Positions 9,258 to 19,008 of a DNA stretch of 64,000 nucleotides are shown piece by piece. A model generated the notes under the pieces. It saw only the letters and a program-made list of their open reading frames with translations. It was not told the origin of the DNA and made no database searches. Source of the stretch: Polynucleobacter meluiroseus. GTDB lineage: Bacteria > Pseudomonadota > Gammaproteobacteria > Burkholderiales > Burkholderiaceae. The position numbers and the translations under genes are program-made. Each line of letters begins with the position of its first letter. The first letter of the stretch is position 1. The stretch is taken from NCBI GenBank assembly GCA_945901245.1, contig CAMDKY010000003.1:1-64000 (forward strand). The letters are read 5' to 3'.

Positions 9258-10304
9258 ATGGTTTCTCTCGACCCCATCGTCGAGGATGCCAAACGCGATT
9301 TTTCCAAGGCCGCTGATGCAGCAGCCTTGGAGGACGCGAAAGCCAGGTACCTCGGTAAATCAGGTGTTCTTACTGAGCGTTTAAAAGCGCTCGGTGCTAT
9401 GTCGCCTGAAGAACGTAAAAGTGCCGGCGCATTAATTAATCAAGTTAAAACGGCAGTAGAGGCAGCGCTTCAAGAGCGCCGTCAAGCATTAGCAGATGCC
9501 GTATTGCAAACGCGCCTTGCTGCTGAATCCATCGACGTATCCTTGCCAGGCCGCGCTCAATCGGTGGGTAGTCTGCACCCGGTCATGCGAACGTGGGAAC
9601 GGGTAGAGGCGATCTTTCATTCGATTGGCTTTGATGTTGCTGATGGCCCTGAGATCGAAACCGATTGGTTTAATTTTACGGCGCTCAATAGCCCTGAAAA
9701 TCACCCTGCACGATCAATGCAAGATACCTTTTACGTTGACGGCACGGACTCCTTAGGTAAGCCTTTATTGCTGCGTACCCATACCAGCCCGATTCAAGTG
9801 CGTTACGCCAGTGAGCACGTAAAAAAGTACGCGGGCGCAGCAGTAATGCCGCCCATTAAAGTGATTGCCCCGGGTAGAACCTACCGGGTCGATAGTGATG
9901 CTACTCATTCGCCTATGTTTCATCAGGTAGAAGGCCTATGGATTGCCGAGAAAGTATCGTTTGCTGATCTTAAGGGTGTCTACACTGATTTCTTACGGAC
10001 CTTCTTTGAGACCGACGCCTTAGAGGTGCGCTTTCGTCCATCGTATTTTCCATTTACCGAGCCGTCCGCCGAAATTGATATGGCCTTTGGTAGTGGCAAA
10101 TTAGCAGGACGTTGGCTGGAGATTTCAGGGGCGGGGCAAGTGCACCCGAATGTGTTGCGAAACATGGGCATTGATCCAGAGCGTTACACCGGTTTTGCGT
10201 TTGGCTCGGGTCTTGAGCGCATGACCATGCTGCGCTATGGCATCGATGATTTGCGCCTCTTTTTTGATAACGACCTGCGCTTTTTGGCGCAGTTCCCTGC
10301 TTAA
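9258..10304 (+). CDS. pheS: Phenylalanyl-tRNA synthetase alpha subunit
   Basis: This 348-residue class II synthetase alpha chain forms the alpha2-beta2 enzyme with PheT. The N-terminal coiled coil (about 1-90) contacts tRNA. The core contains [30 protein letters not shown] (motif 2 region) and the C-terminal [18 protein letters not shown] (motif 3). The ATG at 9258 is 12 bases after the rplT stop, implying co-translation in one operon. Confidence 0.98.
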   Translation: MVSLDPIVEDAKRDFSKAADAAALEDAKARYLGKSGVLTERLKALGAMSPEERKSAGALINQVKTAVEAALQERRQALADAVLQTRLAAESIDVSLPGRAQSVGSLHPVMRTWERVEAIFHSIGFDVADGPEIETDWFNFTALNSPENHPARSMQDTFYVDGTDSLGKPLLLRTHTSPIQVRYASEHVKKYAGAAVMPPIKVIAPGRTYRVDSDATHSPMFHQVEGLWIAEKVSFADLKGVYTDFLRTFFETDALEVRFRPSYFPFTEPSAEIDMAFGSGKLAGRWLEISGAGQVHPNVLRNMGIDPERYTGFAFGSGLERMTMLRYGIDDLRLFFDNDLRFLAQFPA

Positions 10305-10332
10305 TACTTCCATACTGAAATTAATCTAGCCC

Positions 10333-12819
10333 ATGCAATTCTCTGAATCCTGGCTCCGTCAGTACGTTAACCCAGCACTGGACAGCAAAGCGCTTGGCCA
10401 TGCGATGACGATGGCTGGCCTGGAGGTCGAAGAGCAATATCCCGTAGCGCCGCCATTTTCACAGGTGGTGGTTGCTGAAATTCTATCGGCAGAGCAGCAT
10501 CCCGATGCCGATCGTTTGCGGGTATGCAAGGTCAATGCCGGCACTGGCGCTGAATTGCAAATTGTCTGCGGCGCGCCCAATGCCCGCGTTGGAATTAAGA
10601 TTCCATGCGCACTGGTTGGCGCATTGCTTCCGCCTGCAGAAGAGGGCGGTAAGCCATTTCAAATTAAGGTGGGCAAGTTACGCGGCGTAGAAAGCCAAGG
10701 CATGCTGTGCTCAGGGCGTGAGCTTGGGCTCGGTGAGGGCCACGAAGGCATTCTGGAATTGCCGCTGGATGCACCAGTCGGTAGCAATATTCGTGAATAC
10801 CTTGAGCTCGATGATCAGATCTACGTGATCAAGCTCACACCCAATAAAGCCGATTGCTTATCGCTTGCTGGCTTGGCACGTGAAGTGGCAGCGATTACTG
10901 GAGCGCCATTGTGTAGACCAACATGGACCGCACCGATTGCGACAATTACCGATACCGTAAAGGTACAGATCGATGCGCCGGATTTATGTGGGCGCTTTGC
11001 CGGCCGCGTGATGCGCGGTGTTAATCCAAAAGCCAAAACACCCGATTGGATTATTCAGCGCTTATGCCATGCAGGTCAGCGTAGTATTTCGCCTTTAGTT
11101 GATCTATCCAATTACGTCATGCTGGAAATGGGTCAACCGACCCATGTGTTCGATCTCGATCAATTGCAGGGTGATTTGCAGGTGCGCTGGGCAAAGCCGG
11201 GCGAAGCGATTACCTTATTAAACGAGCAAGTACTCAGTCCGATTGTGCAGGGTGAAATATCCAACCAGTTGGCTCAAGGTGTTGGTGTTGTTGCCGATAG
11301 CACAGGGCCGGTGAGTCTCGCCGGCATTATGGGCGGCAATACCAGTGCGGTTAGTGATGACACGGTCAATATTTATGTTGAGGCTGCATTTTGGTGGCCA
11401 GCTGCAATTCAAGGCCGTGCACGGCGATTTAATTTCACAACCGATGCAGGCCATCGCTTTGAGCGCGGTGTTGATCCTGCCGCTACCGTTACGCACCTCG
11501 AGTATTTATCGTCCCTTATTTTGGAGGTATGCGGCGGTCAAGTTGGCCCCATTTCGGATCAGATTACGCAATTGCCGGAGCGTAAGCCAGTCAGCTTACG
11601 ACTGCAACGCGCCATCGATGTGATTGGTATTCCGTTAACAAGCGCGATTGTGGGCGATGTCTTTACTCGCCTCGGCTTTGAATTTACCGTTAACGATGGC
11701 GCTGATGCTGCGAAGACTACTTTTGTAGTGACGCCACCCAGCTACCGTTTCGATATTGAAATTGAAGAAGATTTAATCGAAGAGGTAGCCCGGCTTTACG
11801 GTTTTGAAAATATTCCCGATCATCCGCCGATAGCAGCATTAAAAATGAGTGCACCGCCAGAGGGGCGCCGCAGCGTGCATCGTTTGCGCCATGCGTTGGC
11901 GCAAGAGGGGTATCAGGAGGCGGTTAACTTTGGATTTACCGATCGCGAGAGCGAAGTGCGTTTGTCAATGCACCAAGGCGATGAAAGCCAAACAATTCAA
12001 GTGCGCAACCCAATCGCCAATCAATATGCCGTGATGCGCAGCACTCTATGGGGTGGTTTATTAGGTAATCTTCGGGCAAACCTGAATCGCGGCAGTAACC
12101 GCGTTCGTCTCTTTGAGATTGGTCGCGTATTTATGCGTAATCCCTCGCAAGGTGAAGCGCCAGGCATGGTTGCGGGCTACGACCAGCCCCGCCGCGTGGG
12201 TGGCTTAGCGTATGGCTCGGCGCTACCCGAGCAGTGGGCTAGCAAAAGCAGGGCGGTTGATTTTTTTGATGTGAAAGGCGATCTGGAAAGTGCGTTTGCA
12301 CCACTGCAGTTTATTACTGCTGTTGCCGTGCACCCAGCCCTACATCCCGGCCGATCAGCGCAAATTGCATTTAAGGTGGGTAAAAAAACCATTTCGGTTG
12401 GCTGGATTGGTGAACTGCATCCTGCATTGCAACAAGCCTATGCTTTGCCTCAGGCGCCTATCTTATTTGAATGCGATTGGGATACCCTTGCTGATATTGG
12501 TATGCCAATACCGGCCGAGTTAAGTAAGTTTCCTGCAGTGCAGCGTGATTTGGCCGTGGTGGTAAAGCAAACTGTTGCGGCGCAAACCTTGCTAGATGCG
12601 ATGAGCTCTGCCGGGCAGACCTTAGTACGTCAGATTGAGATCTTTGATGAGTTTCGACCTGCGCTAGATAGTGGCAGCATAGCCAAAGATGAAAAGAGTT
12701 TGGCGTTTCGGATAACCCTACAGAATTCATCGGAAACACTGCAAGATGCACAGGTGGATGCTGCCGTTGCTGTGCTACTTGCGGCGCTAGTGCAGCGTTG
12801 CGGCGCGCGACTCCGTTAA
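10333..12819 (+). CDS. pheT: Phenylalanyl-tRNA synthetase beta subunit
   Basis: This 828-residue beta chain has an N-terminal EMAP-like tRNA-binding domain (about 40-150, QIVCGAPNARVG), B3/B4 editing domain in the middle (RFAGRVMRG onwards), B5 domain, a catalytic-like core (AVNFGFTDRE) and a C-terminal ferredoxin-like anticodon-binding domain (about 730-828, SKFPAVQRDLAVVV). It is slightly longer than the common 790-810 residues but complete. It follows pheS by 28 bases. Confidence 0.97.
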   Translation: MQFSESWLRQYVNPALDSKALGHAMTMAGLEVEEQYPVAPPFSQVVVAEILSAEQHPDADRLRVCKVNAGTGAELQIVCGAPNARVGIKIPCALVGALLPPAEEGGKPFQIKVGKLRGVESQGMLCSGRELGLGEGHEGILELPLDAPVGSNIREYLELDDQIYVIKLTPNKADCLSLAGLAREVAAITGAPLCRPTWTAPIATITDTVKVQIDAPDLCGRFAGRVMRGVNPKAKTPDWIIQRLCHAGQRSISPLVDLSNYVMLEMGQPTHVFDLDQLQGDLQVRWAKPGEAITLLNEQVLSPIVQGEISNQLAQGVGVVADSTGPVSLAGIMGGNTSAVSDDTVNIYVEAAFWWPAAIQGRARRFNFTTDAGHRFERGVDPAATVTHLEYLSSLILEVCGGQVGPISDQITQLPERKPVSLRLQRAIDVIGIPLTSAIVGDVFTRLGFEFTVNDGADAAKTTFVVTPPSYRFDIEIEEDLIEEVARLYGFENIPDHPPIAALKMSAPPEGRRSVHRLRHALAQEGYQEAVNFGFTDRESEVRLSMHQGDESQTIQVRNPIANQYAVMRSTLWGGLLGNLRANLNRGSNRVRLFEIGRVFMRNPSQGEAPGMVAGYDQPRRVGGLAYGSALPEQWASKSRAVDFFDVKGDLESAFAPLQFITAVAVHPALHPGRSAQIAFKVGKKTISVGWIGELHPALQQAYALPQAPILFECDWDTLADIGMPIPAELSKFPAVQRDLAVVVKQTVAAQTLLDAMSSAGQTLVRQIEIFDEFRPALDSGSIAKDEKSLAFRITLQNSSETLQDAQVDAAVAVLLAALVQRCGARLR

Positions 12820-12895
12820 AAATATTACTACACTGAATTTAGATTCGTCATAATAGATACAACAACCTAATTTGTTTGCACAATACGAGCGCTCC

Positions 12896-13213
12896 ATGAA
12901 CGAAACCAATCAAACCGTAACAAAAAATGAACTCTCAGAAGCCTTGTTTGATCAGGTTGGTTTAAATAAGCGAGAAGCGAAGGACATGATTGATGCCTTC
13001 TTTGATCGCATCGGTGAGTCGCTTGAAGTTGGTACCGAGGTGAAGATTTCTGGTTTTGGCAACTTTCAGTTACGCAACAAATCTGCGCGTCCCGGCCGCA
13101 ACCCCAAAACAGGCGAAATGATTCCGATTGCAGCACGCCGTGTCGTTACGTTTCATGCGAGCCAAAAACTCAAAGACGCGGTCGAGTCGCATGCTCGAGA
13201 AAACACAGCTTGA
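12896..13213 (+). CDS. ihfA: Integration host factor subunit alpha
   Basis: This 105-residue DNA-bending protein of the HU/IHF family acts as a heterodimer with IhfB in nucleoid organisation, recombination and transcription. The signature [22 protein letters not shown] contains the DNA-intercalating proline loop, and SGFGNF and [11 protein letters not shown] are conserved. The ATG at 12896 gives the usual N-terminus. An upstream TTG at 12872 would add eight unsupported residues. Its 3' end overlaps the merR gene by 23 bases, the usual arrangement in this group. Confidence 0.96.
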   Translation: MNETNQTVTKNELSEALFDQVGLNKREAKDMIDAFFDRIGESLEVGTEVKISGFGNFQLRNKSARPGRNPKTGEMIPIAARRVVTFHASQKLKDAVESHARENTA

Positions 13214-13544
13214 TTCTGGGTTGGTGCTGCTGGGCTCCCAGCTGCCACCGATACCTAGCAAGCGCTATTTTACGATCGGAGAAGTAGCGGAGCTTTGTGG
13301 TGTTCGTTCCCACGTTTTACGGTACTGGGAGCAAGAGTTTGTCCAGTTACGCCCTCAGAAGCGCCGCGGCAATCGCCGCTATTATCAACACCACGAGGTG
13401 GTGCTAATCCGCAAGATCAGAGCACTTTTATACGAAGAGGGTTTTACGATTAGTGGGGCTCGCAATCGCCTTGAGGAAGTGCGCGGTGAACTCAAATTAC
13501 GCGATGAGCTCGAGTCCATCCTGCGCATGCTATCCAGTCAATAA
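13191..13544 (+). CDS. MerR-family transcriptional regulator downstream of ihfA
   Basis: This is a 117-residue protein. A winged-helix MerR DNA-binding domain spans about residues 22-95: [25 protein letters not shown] is the diagnostic helix-turn-helix, and the wing [13 protein letters not shown] follows. The effector region is very short with no cysteine metal or redox cluster, so no ligand can be named. The start is the ATG at 13191, overlapping ihfA. The longer in-frame extension to 13128 lies wholly within ihfA and is unlikely. Proteins of this kind are a fixed neighbour of ihfA in proteobacteria; function unknown. Confidence 0.9.
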   Translation: MLEKTQLDSGLVLLGSQLPPIPSKRYFTIGEVAELCGVRSHVLRYWEQEFVQLRPQKRRGNRRYYQHHEVVLIRKIRALLYEEGFTISGARNRLEEVRGELKLRDELESILRMLSSQ

Positions 13545-13563
13545 TCAGAGTAGAAAGAACGCA

Positions 13564-13977
13564 ATGCACCCATTTCATTTGGCTTTTCCAGTAGACAATT
13601 TGGAGTCTGCTCGCGCTTTTTATGGTGGCCTATTGGGCTGCCCCGAAGGGCGCAGCTCGGACGAGTGGATTGATTTCAATCTCTTTGGCCATCAAATCGT
13701 TGCTCACCTGGCGCAAGGTGAGGCAATCAATGACGTCCATTCCGATGTGGATGGAAAAAAAGTCCCGGTTCGGCACTTTGGAATTGTTTTATCCATGCCC
13801 GAGTGGGAAGCCATGGCCGATAAGCTCAAAAAAGCGGGTATTGAGTTTGTAATTGAACCCTACATTCGCTTTAAGGGCGAGGTCGGTGAGCAGGGAACCA
13901 TGTTCTTCCTAGACCCATCGGGCAATGCCATTGAATTCAAGGCAATGGCCCAGCCAGATCGCCTGTTTGCCAAATAA
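13564..13977 (+). CDS. VOC-superfamily (glyoxalase/dioxygenase-like) protein
   Basis: This 137-residue protein has the paired beta-alpha-beta-beta-beta modules of the vicinal oxygen chelate fold. [19 protein letters not shown] opens module one, and [14 protein letters not shown] opens module two. A metal site is suggested by the His near the N-terminus, the His in RHFGIV and the Glu in GNAIEFK. The substrate is unknown. The ATG at 13564 gives the usual VOC N-terminus. It is the last gene before a tRNA and has no obvious partner. Confidence 0.85.
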   Translation: MHPFHLAFPVDNLESARAFYGGLLGCPEGRSSDEWIDFNLFGHQIVAHLAQGEAINDVHSDVDGKKVPVRHFGIVLSMPEWEAMADKLKKAGIEFVIEPYIRFKGEVGEQGTMFFLDPSGNAIEFKAMAQPDRLFAK

Positions 13978-14003
13978 GCAACTGCTACAATTTTAAGTTC
14001 AGT

Positions 14004-14080
<77 letters not shown>

Positions 14081-14116
14081 TCGATCTTCTTCCTTCGCCT
14101 TTTTGCGAGCACATTC

Positions 14117-14521
14117 ATGAGCCTCTCCCAAACCCAGCCCACATCCTACTTTGGGCTCACCATTCCGTTTCTTGACTTTATTGGCGTTGTGCCTGATTTT
14201 GCTGAGAACGGCAAATCCCGTATTTGCCTTGATTTGCGCCCCGAGCTTTTGAATAGCTTTCAGGTGGGTCACGGGGGGCTTAGCATGACCTTGCTGGACT
14301 TTGCCATGGCTGCGGCAGCGCGGAGCGTTCATCCCGACGCCAAAGGCATGGTGACAATCGATATGACCGTGAGTTTTATGCGTCCGTCAACCGGTAAGCT
14401 CATTGTTGAGGGCAAACTACTGAAGTCAGGCAAAAACATTAATTATTGCGAGGGTGAGGTCATTAGTGAGGCTGGCGTGGTTACTACCAAGGCTTTAGGC
14501 AGCTTTATGATGCGCCGGTAA
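14117..14521 (+). CDS. PaaI-family hot-dog-fold thioesterase
   Basis: This is a 134-residue single hot-dog domain. The segment [19 protein letters not shown] matches the 4HBT/PaaI active-site helix, and [17 protein letters not shown] is the usual central strand pair. Members hydrolyse acyl- or aryl-CoA thioesters; the substrate here is unknown. The ATG at 14117 follows the tRNA closely (36 bases), so the gene may be transcribed with it. The upstream in-frame extension to 14036 runs through the tRNA and is rejected. Confidence 0.85.
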   Translation: MSLSQTQPTSYFGLTIPFLDFIGVVPDFAENGKSRICLDLRPELLNSFQVGHGGLSMTLLDFAMAAAARSVHPDAKGMVTIDMTVSFMRPSTGKLIVEGKLLKSGKNINYCEGEVISEAGVVTTKALGSFMMRR

Positions 14522-14742
14522 CTATTCTCGGCAATCTGAAATAAATAATAATATTTATAACGATTATGTATTAAATCTTGTAATTAATAAGCAATAATCT
14601 TATATAAATAGTTTTACGAATTATCCCCTTACCGTTAGCTTTATTATTAAATTCCATTCATTTATTTAATAATACGTTTATAATTAATTAACCATAATTT
14701 ATATGGCTTTTATTATTAACCAATGCCGGAGATATTCAGACT
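14522..14742 (+). promoter_or_regulatory. Extremely AT-rich upstream region of the H-NS gene with candidate sigma-70 promoter
   Basis: About 200 bases consist almost wholly of A/T with many TAAT/ATTA steps, far more AT-rich than the flanking genes, as expected of an H-NS target and of intrinsically curved DNA. A promoter candidate is TTGTAA (14578-14583), a 17-nt spacer and TATATA (14601-14606). GGAG at 14728 is the ribosome binding site. Autorepression by H-NS is known in the family; here it is inference. Confidence 0.5.
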
Positions 14743-15030
14743 ATGCCTTCCTATCAGGAATTATTAGCCCAGCGCGAGCAGCTGGACAAGCAAATTAAAG
14801 AAGCAGTGCAGCGGGAAAAAGCCGATGGCATAGCCAAGGCGAAGGTAATTATTGAGCAATATGGCTTAAATGCATCGGATTTGTTCAGCCGTAAAGCCGG
14901 CAGTAGTCGCGGACCGAGCGGTAAGGTGGCCCCAAAATACCGTGATCCTGCGACTAGGGAGACATGGACAGGTCGTGGTAAAGCGCCAAAATGGATTGAA
15001 GGTAAAAACCGAAGTTCGTACGCTATCTAA
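14743..15030 (+). CDS. H-NS-family nucleoid-associated DNA-binding protein
   Basis: This 95-residue protein has a predicted N-terminal coiled coil (about 3-40, LLAQREQLDKQIKEAV), which mediates oligomerisation in the family. A C-terminal DNA-binding domain (about 60-90) carries KYRDPATRETWTGRGKAPKW, the H-NS core with the minor-groove AT-hook-like loop (here GRGKAP). Such proteins silence AT-rich DNA. The gene is flanked by an AT-rich promoter region and a strong terminator, so it is monocistronic. Confidence 0.93.
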   Translation: MPSYQELLAQREQLDKQIKEAVQREKADGIAKAKVIIEQYGLNASDLFSRKAGSSRGPSGKVAPKYRDPATRETWTGRGKAPKWIEGKNRSSYAI

Positions 15031-15054
15031 CTGATTTAAATAGTTTTATGGAAG

Positions 15055-15084
15055 AAAGGCCGTCGTTGACGGCCTTTATTTTTT
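15055..15084 (+). terminator. Rho-independent terminator of the H-NS gene
   Basis: AAAGGCCGTC (15055-15064) and GACGGCCTTT (15068-15077) form a perfect 10-bp stem with loop GTT, followed by ATTTTTT. It lies between convergent genes and, with its flanking A-run, might also serve the minus-strand gene. Confidence 0.93.
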
Positions 15085-15102
15085 CCTTCTTCAGATCTTA
15101 GA

Positions 15103-15825
15103 TTAAGTCATCGCCCGCTGGCTCCACTCGCATTTACGACCCATTCCCTCCAAAAAGACCGACTCCAATACGGCAAACCGGTTTGGGCTCTGATTACTGA
15201 GTCCCGAATCCACGCTGGTTGCTGGATAGCCCAATATCAGCGGGTTTTCAGTAATGATCATTTCTTCGGCCTCCAATGCTGCTTTTTCACTCGGAGCAGG
15301 CTTAAGAACCCCGGCATTTTCGCCCGCCAATTGCAAGACTCCAGGATGTAGCTGAATAAATCCCTCATCTACTAAGATTGGAATTCGCTGGGTTCGGCTG
15401 TTTTTGCTCAGATAATGGATTAAATGAACCTGTTCTACTGGGGGAATTAATGCATCGAGGTAAATCAGATCAGGGGCGATGGAAACTGCCTGCATTAAAC
15501 CCTCAAGGCTGTCCATGGATATCTCCATATCGACTTTGAGTTGCCAATCCAGCATGGCATTGGCTAATTCAAGGCTATTTTCGGTGCGGCGAAAGATGCC
15601 CATTAATACGCAATGCGTACTTGCCTTTTGTCGCATACTGCGTTGCCGCCGCTGCAATTGCTGTTCAAGGGAGCTTGCCAAGATGCGACGATGACCGCCT
15701 CGGGTTTTCCAGGCAATTAATTCGCCCAGTTCCACCATTTTTTGAACGGTGCCGAGAGATACATTAAGAACTTTGGCGCTTTGACGGGTGCTGAGGTATT
15801 CCAGGTCAGGGGTGATGGCTTTCAT
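15103..15825 (-). CDS. Excisionase-type HTH protein with a degenerate receiver-like domain
   Basis: This is a 240-residue putative regulator. Residues about 10-58 form a MerR/excisionase-like helix-turn-helix: YLSTRQSAKVLNVSLGTVQKMV, then the wing motif TRGGHRRI. Residues about 70-200 resemble a response-regulator receiver: a beta-strand VLMGIF, then PDLIYLDALIPP with an Asp at the phosphorylation position, then a KPAPSEKAAL segment like the conserved Lys region. The paired acidic residues after the first strand are missing, so phosphorylation is doubtful. AAGGA lies 5 bases before the ATG. It is divergent from sucA. The target is unknown. Confidence 0.7.
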   Translation of the reverse strand: MKAITPDLEYLSTRQSAKVLNVSLGTVQKMVELGELIAWKTRGGHRRILASSLEQQLQRRQRSMRQKASTHCVLMGIFRRTENSLELANAMLDWQLKVDMEISMDSLEGLMQAVSIAPDLIYLDALIPPVEQVHLIHYLSKNSRTQRIPILVDEGFIQLHPGVLQLAGENAGVLKPAPSEKAALEAEEMIITENPLILGYPATSVDSGLSNQSPNRFAVLESVFLEGMGRKCEWSQRAMT

Positions 15826-16034
15826 TTTTCCTTAATTTGCTAATGTTGTAGGAGATTTAAAGCATAAAAAGCATTTCAGCTCGGATCTATCAGGATCGGA
15901 TGAAATAAATGTAGGAAACATCCTATTTAATGGTCAGGAAATTCCATAATTCATGAAGAAAATACAGAGGGATAGTTGGAGGGCAGCGGCATTCGTGTTA
16001 AATTGAACATGTATTTGAATAAGCAATGATCAAT

Positions 16035-16111
16035 CTGTAGGGGGTGAAGCCCTTGTGCAGACGGTTTAATCCACAGTTTTTTTTCGGGAAACCCGATGAA
16101 AGGTGAGCATC
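16035..16111 (+). promoter_or_regulatory. Structured 5' leader of sucA (candidate sucA RNA motif)
   Basis: Two hairpins precede sucA. The first pairs CTG (16035-16037) with CAG (16058-16060) and AGGG (16039-16042) with CCCT (16050-16053). The second is TCGGG (16084-16088) with CCCGA (16092-16096) around AAA, directly before the AGGTGAG ribosome binding site. A conserved cis-regulatory sucA RNA motif, thought to control ribosome access, is described for Burkholderiales. Identity with that motif is inferred from position and structure, not from an alignment. Confidence 0.5.
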
Positions 16112-18967
16112 ATGATTCAGTCCTCTAGAGGCAGTTCCTACCTCTTTGGCGGAAACGCCCCTTACGTAGAAGAACTCTACGAATCCTATTTGTTAGACCC
16201 AACCTCGGTAGCCGATCACTGGCGCGATTATTTTGACAATGTTAATCAAGTCCCCGCAGTAGACGGCTCCAGTGGTCCGGATATTGCCCATGCGCCGATC
16301 GTCGCTTCGTTTGCCGAGCGCGCTAAGCTGGGTCCAATCCGCGCGGTATCCGATTCCGCCGACTCCGAGATGGGGCGTAAACGCGTAGCTGTTCAGCAAC
16401 TGATCGCAGCCTATCGCAACGTGGGTAATCGCTGGGCCAATCTTGACCCACTCAAGCGCACTGAGCGCCCCGATATTCCCGAATTGAATCCTGCCTTTTA
16501 CGGCTTTACCGATGCCGATATGGACATCGTTTTTAATACCAGCAACACCTACTTTGGCAAAAACAACATGTCCTTACGGGATTTGTTGCAGGCTTTGCGC
16601 GAGACCTACTGCGGCACAATTGGCGCTGAGTACATGTACATTGCCGATCAACCCATCAAAAAATGGTGGCAAGAAAAATTAGAGTCGATTCGGTCATCGC
16701 CGACTTTCAATATAGAAGAAAAGCGTCAAATTTTGGATCGCGTCACGGCGGCCGAAGGCCTTGAGCGCTACCTCTCGGCAAAGTACGTTGGACAAAAGCG
16801 CTTTTCGCTCGAGGGCGGCGAGAGTTTCATTGCCTGTATGGATGAGCTGATTCGTGATGCAGGTGCTCGCGGGGTTCAAGAAATTGTGATTGGCATGGCC
16901 CACCGTGGTCGCTTGAATATTTTGGTCAACGTGCTTGGAAAAATGCCAAAGGACTTATTTGCGGAGTTTGAGCACAAAGCCGCTGAAGACCTTCCGGCTG
17001 GTGACGTTAAGTACCATCAAGGTTTCTCGAGTGATATTTCAACGCCAGGCGGCCCAGTGCATTTGTCCTTGGCGTTTAATCCATCCCATCTGGAAATCGT
17101 TAACCCGGTTGTGGAGGGCTCTGCCCGTGCACGGATGGAACGCCGTGGCGATCTAACTGGCAGTCAAGTTTTACCTGTACTGGTGCATGGTGATGCCGCG
17201 ATTGCGGGCCAAGGCGTAATGCAAGAAACCCTAGCCATGGCTGAAGTGCGTGGCTATTCCACCGGCGGCACGATCCACATTGTGATTAATAACCAGATTG
17301 GATTTACGACCTCCGATCCACGCGACTTGCGCTCGAGTCTCTACTGCACCGACATTATGAAGGTGATTGATGCGCCGGTACTGCATGTGAACGGCGATGA
17401 TCCAGAAGCCGTTGTTCTGGCAACGCAACTGGCTGTCGAGTTTCGGAGTCAATTTAAGAAAGACGTCGCGATTGATATCGTTTGTTTCCGTAAATTAGGG
17501 CATAACGAGCAAGATTCACCAGCAATGACCCAGCCATTGATGTACAAAATCATCGGCGCGCATCCCGGCACACGTAAGTTGTATGCAGACAAACTCGAGG
17601 CGCAGGGCGTTGTTCCAGCAGGAACCGGCGACTTAATGGTCAAAGAGTACCGCGCTGCGATGGATGCCGGCGTTCAAACATCCGATCCCGTACTGAGTAA
17701 CTTCAAAGGCAAGTTCGCGGTCGATTGGTCACCATTCTTAAACAAGAAGTGGACCGATAGCGCAGATACCGCCATTCCGTTGACGGAGTGGAAGCGATTG
17801 GCAGAAAAAATTAGTACTGTTCCCGCAGATTTCAAAGTGCATCCCTTGGTTGAAAAGGTATTGCTCGATCGCGCCGCCATGGGCCGCGGGGAAATTAATG
17901 TCGATTGGGGCATGGGCGAGCACATGGCGTTTGCCTCTTTGGTGGCTAGCGGTTATCCCGTGCGCCTATCTGGGGAAGACAGTGGACGCGGTACGTTTAC
18001 GCACCGCCATGCGGTTTTGCACAATCAGAGCCGAGAAAAATGGGATACCGGTACCTATGTTCCGCTGCAGCATGTGGCAAAAGACCAAGCCCCATTTACC
18101 GTGATTGATTCGATCCTGTCTGAAGAGGCGGTGTTGGGTTTTGAGTATGGCTACGCAGCAGCAGAGCCGAATACCCTAACCATTTGGGAAGCGCAGTTCG
18201 GTGATTTTGCCAATGGCGCCCAAGTGGTGATTGATCAGTTTATTGCCTCGGGTGAAGTGAAGTGGGGGCGCGTAAACGGACTCGTCATGATGTTGCCCCA
18301 TGGCTATGAAGGTCAAGGCCCTGAGCATTCCTCAGCACGCCTCGAGCGCTTCATGCAGTTGTGTGCCGATACCAATATGCAGGTGATTCAGCCAACAACC
18401 GCCGCACAGATTTTCCATGTGCTGCGCCGCCAGATGATTCGTCAGTTCCGTAAGCCCCTTATTTTGATGACGCCGAAGTCCTTGCTCCGAAATAAGGAAG
18501 CGGCTTCACCACTCATTGAATTTACGAAAGGCGCATTCCAAACCGTAATTGGTGAGCGCGATGAATCGATTGACCCTAAAAAGGTCACGCGGATCATTAT
18601 GTGTTCTGGCAAAGTCTATTACGACCTTGCTAAAGCGCGCGCCGATAAGTCGATTGGAGATGTTGCGATTATTCGTTTAGAGCAGCTTTATCCATTCCCG
18701 CACAAGGCAATTTCTACTGAAATGAAAAAGTATCCCGCACTAGAAGAGGTGGTGTGGTGTCAGGATGAGCCGCAAAATCAGGGTGCTTGGTTCTTTATTC
18801 AGCACAACATTTTAGAAAACATGAGCGAGGGCATGCGCATGGGCTACGCTGGCCGTCCCGCCTCCGCCTCACCGGCAGTGGGTTATGCCCACCTCCATCA
18901 AGAACAACAAAAGTCGCTGATCAATGCGGCCTTTGCCAAACTAAAAGGATATGTCGTTACTAAATAG
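16112..18967 (+). CDS. sucA: 2-oxoglutarate dehydrogenase E1 component
   Basis: This 951-residue thiamine-diphosphate enzyme decarboxylates 2-oxoglutarate and transfers the succinyl group to the lipoyl arm of E2 in the citric acid cycle. Family signatures: [12 protein letters not shown] at the N-terminus (the E2-binding leader), [27 protein letters not shown] and [13 protein letters not shown] in the ThDP domain, and RHAVLHNQ and [13 protein letters not shown] in the pyrimidine domain. I took the ATG at 16112, since AGGTGAG lies just before it. A GTG at 16103 would have no binding site. It starts the operon sucA-odhB-lpdA. Confidence 0.97.
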   Translation: MIQSSRGSSYLFGGNAPYVEELYESYLLDPTSVADHWRDYFDNVNQVPAVDGSSGPDIAHAPIVASFAERAKLGPIRAVSDSADSEMGRKRVAVQQLIAAYRNVGNRWANLDPLKRTERPDIPELNPAFYGFTDADMDIVFNTSNTYFGKNNMSLRDLLQALRETYCGTIGAEYMYIADQPIKKWWQEKLESIRSSPTFNIEEKRQILDRVTAAEGLERYLSAKYVGQKRFSLEGGESFIACMDELIRDAGARGVQEIVIGMAHRGRLNILVNVLGKMPKDLFAEFEHKAAEDLPAGDVKYHQGFSSDISTPGGPVHLSLAFNPSHLEIVNPVVEGSARARMERRGDLTGSQVLPVLVHGDAAIAGQGVMQETLAMAEVRGYSTGGTIHIVINNQIGFTTSDPRDLRSSLYCTDIMKVIDAPVLHVNGDDPEAVVLATQLAVEFRSQFKKDVAIDIVCFRKLGHNEQDSPAMTQPLMYKIIGAHPGTRKLYADKLEAQGVVPAGTGDLMVKEYRAAMDAGVQTSDPVLSNFKGKFAVDWSPFLNKKWTDSADTAIPLTEWKRLAEKISTVPADFKVHPLVEKVLLDRAAMGRGEINVDWGMGEHMAFASLVASGYPVRLSGEDSGRGTFTHRHAVLHNQSREKWDTGTYVPLQHVAKDQAPFTVIDSILSEEAVLGFEYGYAAAEPNTLTIWEAQFGDFANGAQVVIDQFIASGEVKWGRVNGLVMMLPHGYEGQGPEHSSARLERFMQLCADTNMQVIQPTTAAQIFHVLRRQMIRQFRKPLILMTPKSLLRNKEAASPLIEFTKGAFQTVIGERDESIDPKKVTRIIMCSGKVYYDLAKARADKSIGDVAIIRLEQLYPFPHKAISTEMKKYPALEEVVWCQDEPQNQGAWFFIQHNILENMSEGMRMGYAGRPASASPAVGYAHLHQEQQKSLINAAFAKLKGYVVTK

Positions 18968-19008
18968 GTAGCGGCAAATTCAAATCACATTATTTATTAG
19001 GAAGAATC

